Shown here piece after piece: positions 31,450 through 32,595 of a DNA stretch of 32,595 nt. Under the pieces are notes generated by a model. That model made no database searches, had not been told where the DNA came from, and was given only the letters and a program-made list of their open reading frames with translations. Position numbers and translations under genes: made by a program. Origin of the DNA: Candidatus Kapaibacterium sp. (GTDB lineage: Bacteria > Bacteroidota > Ignavibacteria > Kapaibacteriales > UBA4661); NCBI GenBank assembly GCA_004292595.1, contig RDXM01000121.1:1-32595 (forward strand). Reading direction: 5' to 3'. Position 1 is the stretch's first letter, and every line of letters starts with the position of its first letter.

Positions 31450-32406
31450 ATGAAACAACACGACAAAAGAACAATCATTGTGAGAAGTAACCGACATATC
31501 ATTCATTACTTGTTTGTGCTTATGGCATCAGTTGTAATGCCGTTTTCGCTCATTGCACAAAGCAAAAACAATGCACCAAAAAAAACTATGCCACCATATT
31601 TTGACAAAAAAACGGGAACGCATTTTAACGAAATGGCAAACCGATTTATCGAAGATGGCGGGACGATTTCTTGGATGTCATTTATCGAAGAAGAGCTTGC
31701 GTACTTGTCTGCGTGGGAGTTGCGTTTGCTGGTGAACCATATTTATGCACGGCATGGAGCGCGGTTTGCCAATGATTCTTTGACAACATATTTCAAGCAA
31801 TTCCCTTGGTACGAGCCGCGTATGGCGAGTTTTGAAGTGCCGTTGAACGAAGTGGAAAAGAGCAATATTTATCTCATCAATGCTTTCAAAAATCGCCTTC
31901 TTATCACTTTTGATAATCCTAAGTTAGGAACGGGGAAGCTGGATGATTACCTGAGAAACCTGAACGGATGCTGGCAAGAAGGCACTTCAACGGTTGCGTC
32001 GGGCTACCGGGAGCGATTTTCGTTTTACGAAAGCGATAAATCTTTCGCATTTATGGCAAATCAAATGCAACAAAGTGTAATTAGCAAAAATCTTGGGTAT
32101 TCAGGGAGGTTTACTTTGCTTGTGAATATGCTTCCCGCCAAAAAAATAGAGTTTGAAATTTATGCAAAAGATTTTGTGAGAAAAGTTCCAGGCGGAACGT
32201 ACAAAGACCCAAAAACAGAGAAAATGCTCACGCGCACGGGACTCAAAATTTTCACCGAAGACCTTGGAACAGACCATGAATACAAGACGGTGAGCATAAG
32301 TGATATTTCAGTTGTCGCGGTGGAAGAGGACTTGACGAAAATGTTTGTCAAGATTGATGGTGTGGTGTATTGGCGCATTAATACTGACCCGGGAGGGTGT
32401 GAGTAA
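31450..32406 (+). CDS. Secreted YARHG-domain protein
   Basis: The product is 318 residues. A basic N-terminus and hydrophobic helix (YLFVLMASVVMPFSLIAQ) form a signal peptide, cleaved near residue 37. Residues about 85-145 are a YARHG domain: LSAWELRLLVNHIYARHGARF with the name-giving motif at 99-103, then FPWYEP (118-123) and an N.E..NI.LINAFK end. The C-terminal 150 residues are beta-rich with no recognised domain. YARHG domains are extracellular in bacteria and their ligand is unproven. The start ATG follows a leader without Shine-Dalgarno. It seems to be a single gene. Confidence 0.86.
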   Translation: MKQHDKRTIIVRSNRHIIHYLFVLMASVVMPFSLIAQSKNNAPKKTMPPYFDKKTGTHFNEMANRFIEDGGTISWMSFIEEELAYLSAWELRLLVNHIYARHGARFANDSLTTYFKQFPWYEPRMASFEVPLNEVEKSNIYLINAFKNRLLITFDNPKLGTGKLDDYLRNLNGCWQEGTSTVASGYRERFSFYESDKSFAFMANQMQQSVISKNLGYSGRFTLLVNMLPAKKIEFEIYAKDFVRKVPGGTYKDPKTEKMLTRTGLKIFTEDLGTDHEYKTVSISDISVVAVEEDLTKMFVKIDGVVYWRINTDPGGCE

Positions 32407-32504
32407 GGAATGCTCAAAAATTACATGGACAAACTCTTTTAGTTTCTTGCACTACCAATGAAGGCTTTTGCCAATTATTTTTTGTTCAATCCTTAGGCAA
32501 AAAA

Positions 32505-32595
32505 ATGGAACCAATATTCCGAGCTATCCATAAAAATGATTCAGAGATTGAAAAAGCACATACTCTGTGTGCCGATACAATAGACCAGTTCGTAG
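32505..32595 (+). CDS. Start of a further gene, cut by the window end
   Basis: An open frame begins at the ATG at 32505 and runs to the window end: MEPIFRAIHKNDSEIEKAHT, then LCADTIDQFV. It has no stop in 30 codons and an A-rich leader like other genes here. The sequence is too short to assign a family. Confidence 0.5.
   Translation, partial: MEPIFRAIHKNDSEIEKAHTLCADTIDQFV

Noticed and set aside
32447-32480. Possible LytTR-type repeats before the last gene (TTGC at 32447 and 32468, 21 bp apart)
   Set aside because: Only the first four bases agree with each other; the rest does not match GCACTTRTTAA.

Overview
The window looks like an accessory region of a Bacteroidota-type (FCB group) chromosome, possibly a Kapabacteria or Ignavibacteria relative. 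That placement is inference. It rests on start codons preceded by A-rich leaders without Shine-Dalgarno sequences, on -7-like elements of the TATTTT/TAnnTTTG type, and on the mix of families: LytTR response regulator, YARHG, WG repeats, DUF6794, START and a very large CTEQ-type alpha-2-macroglobulin. No rRNA, tRNA, CRISPR array or complete transposase gene was seen.

Layout. 1-2633 (minus strand): a truncated SIMPL-domain gene, a small beta-barrel outer-membrane protein, a small secreted protein and an orphan LytTR response regulator. 2871-8698 (plus strand): two tandem paralogues of an unknown cytoplasmic protein, two overlapping paralogous TPR proteins and a WG-repeat protein. 8987-17011: an Imm11/DUF1629-like gene, a PIN toxin-antitoxin pair on the minus strand, an internally duplicated LRR protein, an unknown secreted protein, a second SDS22-like LRR protein, an Imm49 gene, a DUF3592 membrane protein and a DUF6794-DMP19 fusion. 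17061-23528: a 2155-residue alpha-2-macroglobulin flanked by an inverted repeat. 23670-25713: a broken DUF2887/Rpn-type nuclease gene split by about 1.1 kb of foreign-looking DNA, with an unusual four-unit repeat array. 25747-27434 (minus): a three-gene Crp/Fnr-membrane-START cluster. 27569-30127 (minus): two LRR proteins followed by two overlapping small genes. 30213-32595: a lipoprotein, a TPR-like small protein, a YARHG protein and the start of a further gene.

Most interesting signal. A direct repeat with consensus GCACTTRTTAA occurs as pairs or triplets with an exact 21-bp step at three places: 1803-1855, 2756-2787 and 14307-14338. This is the geometry of known LytTR-domain operators. In all three places the repeats point towards the downstream gene and end 28 or 29 nt before a TATTTT promoter-like element. 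The triplet sits next to the LytTR regulator gene. I infer a local LytTR regulon that includes a small secreted protein, the 2871-8698 gene run and the Imm49 gene. The rest of the 2871-17011 region resembles an immunity-gene island with no recognisable polymorphic toxin in view.
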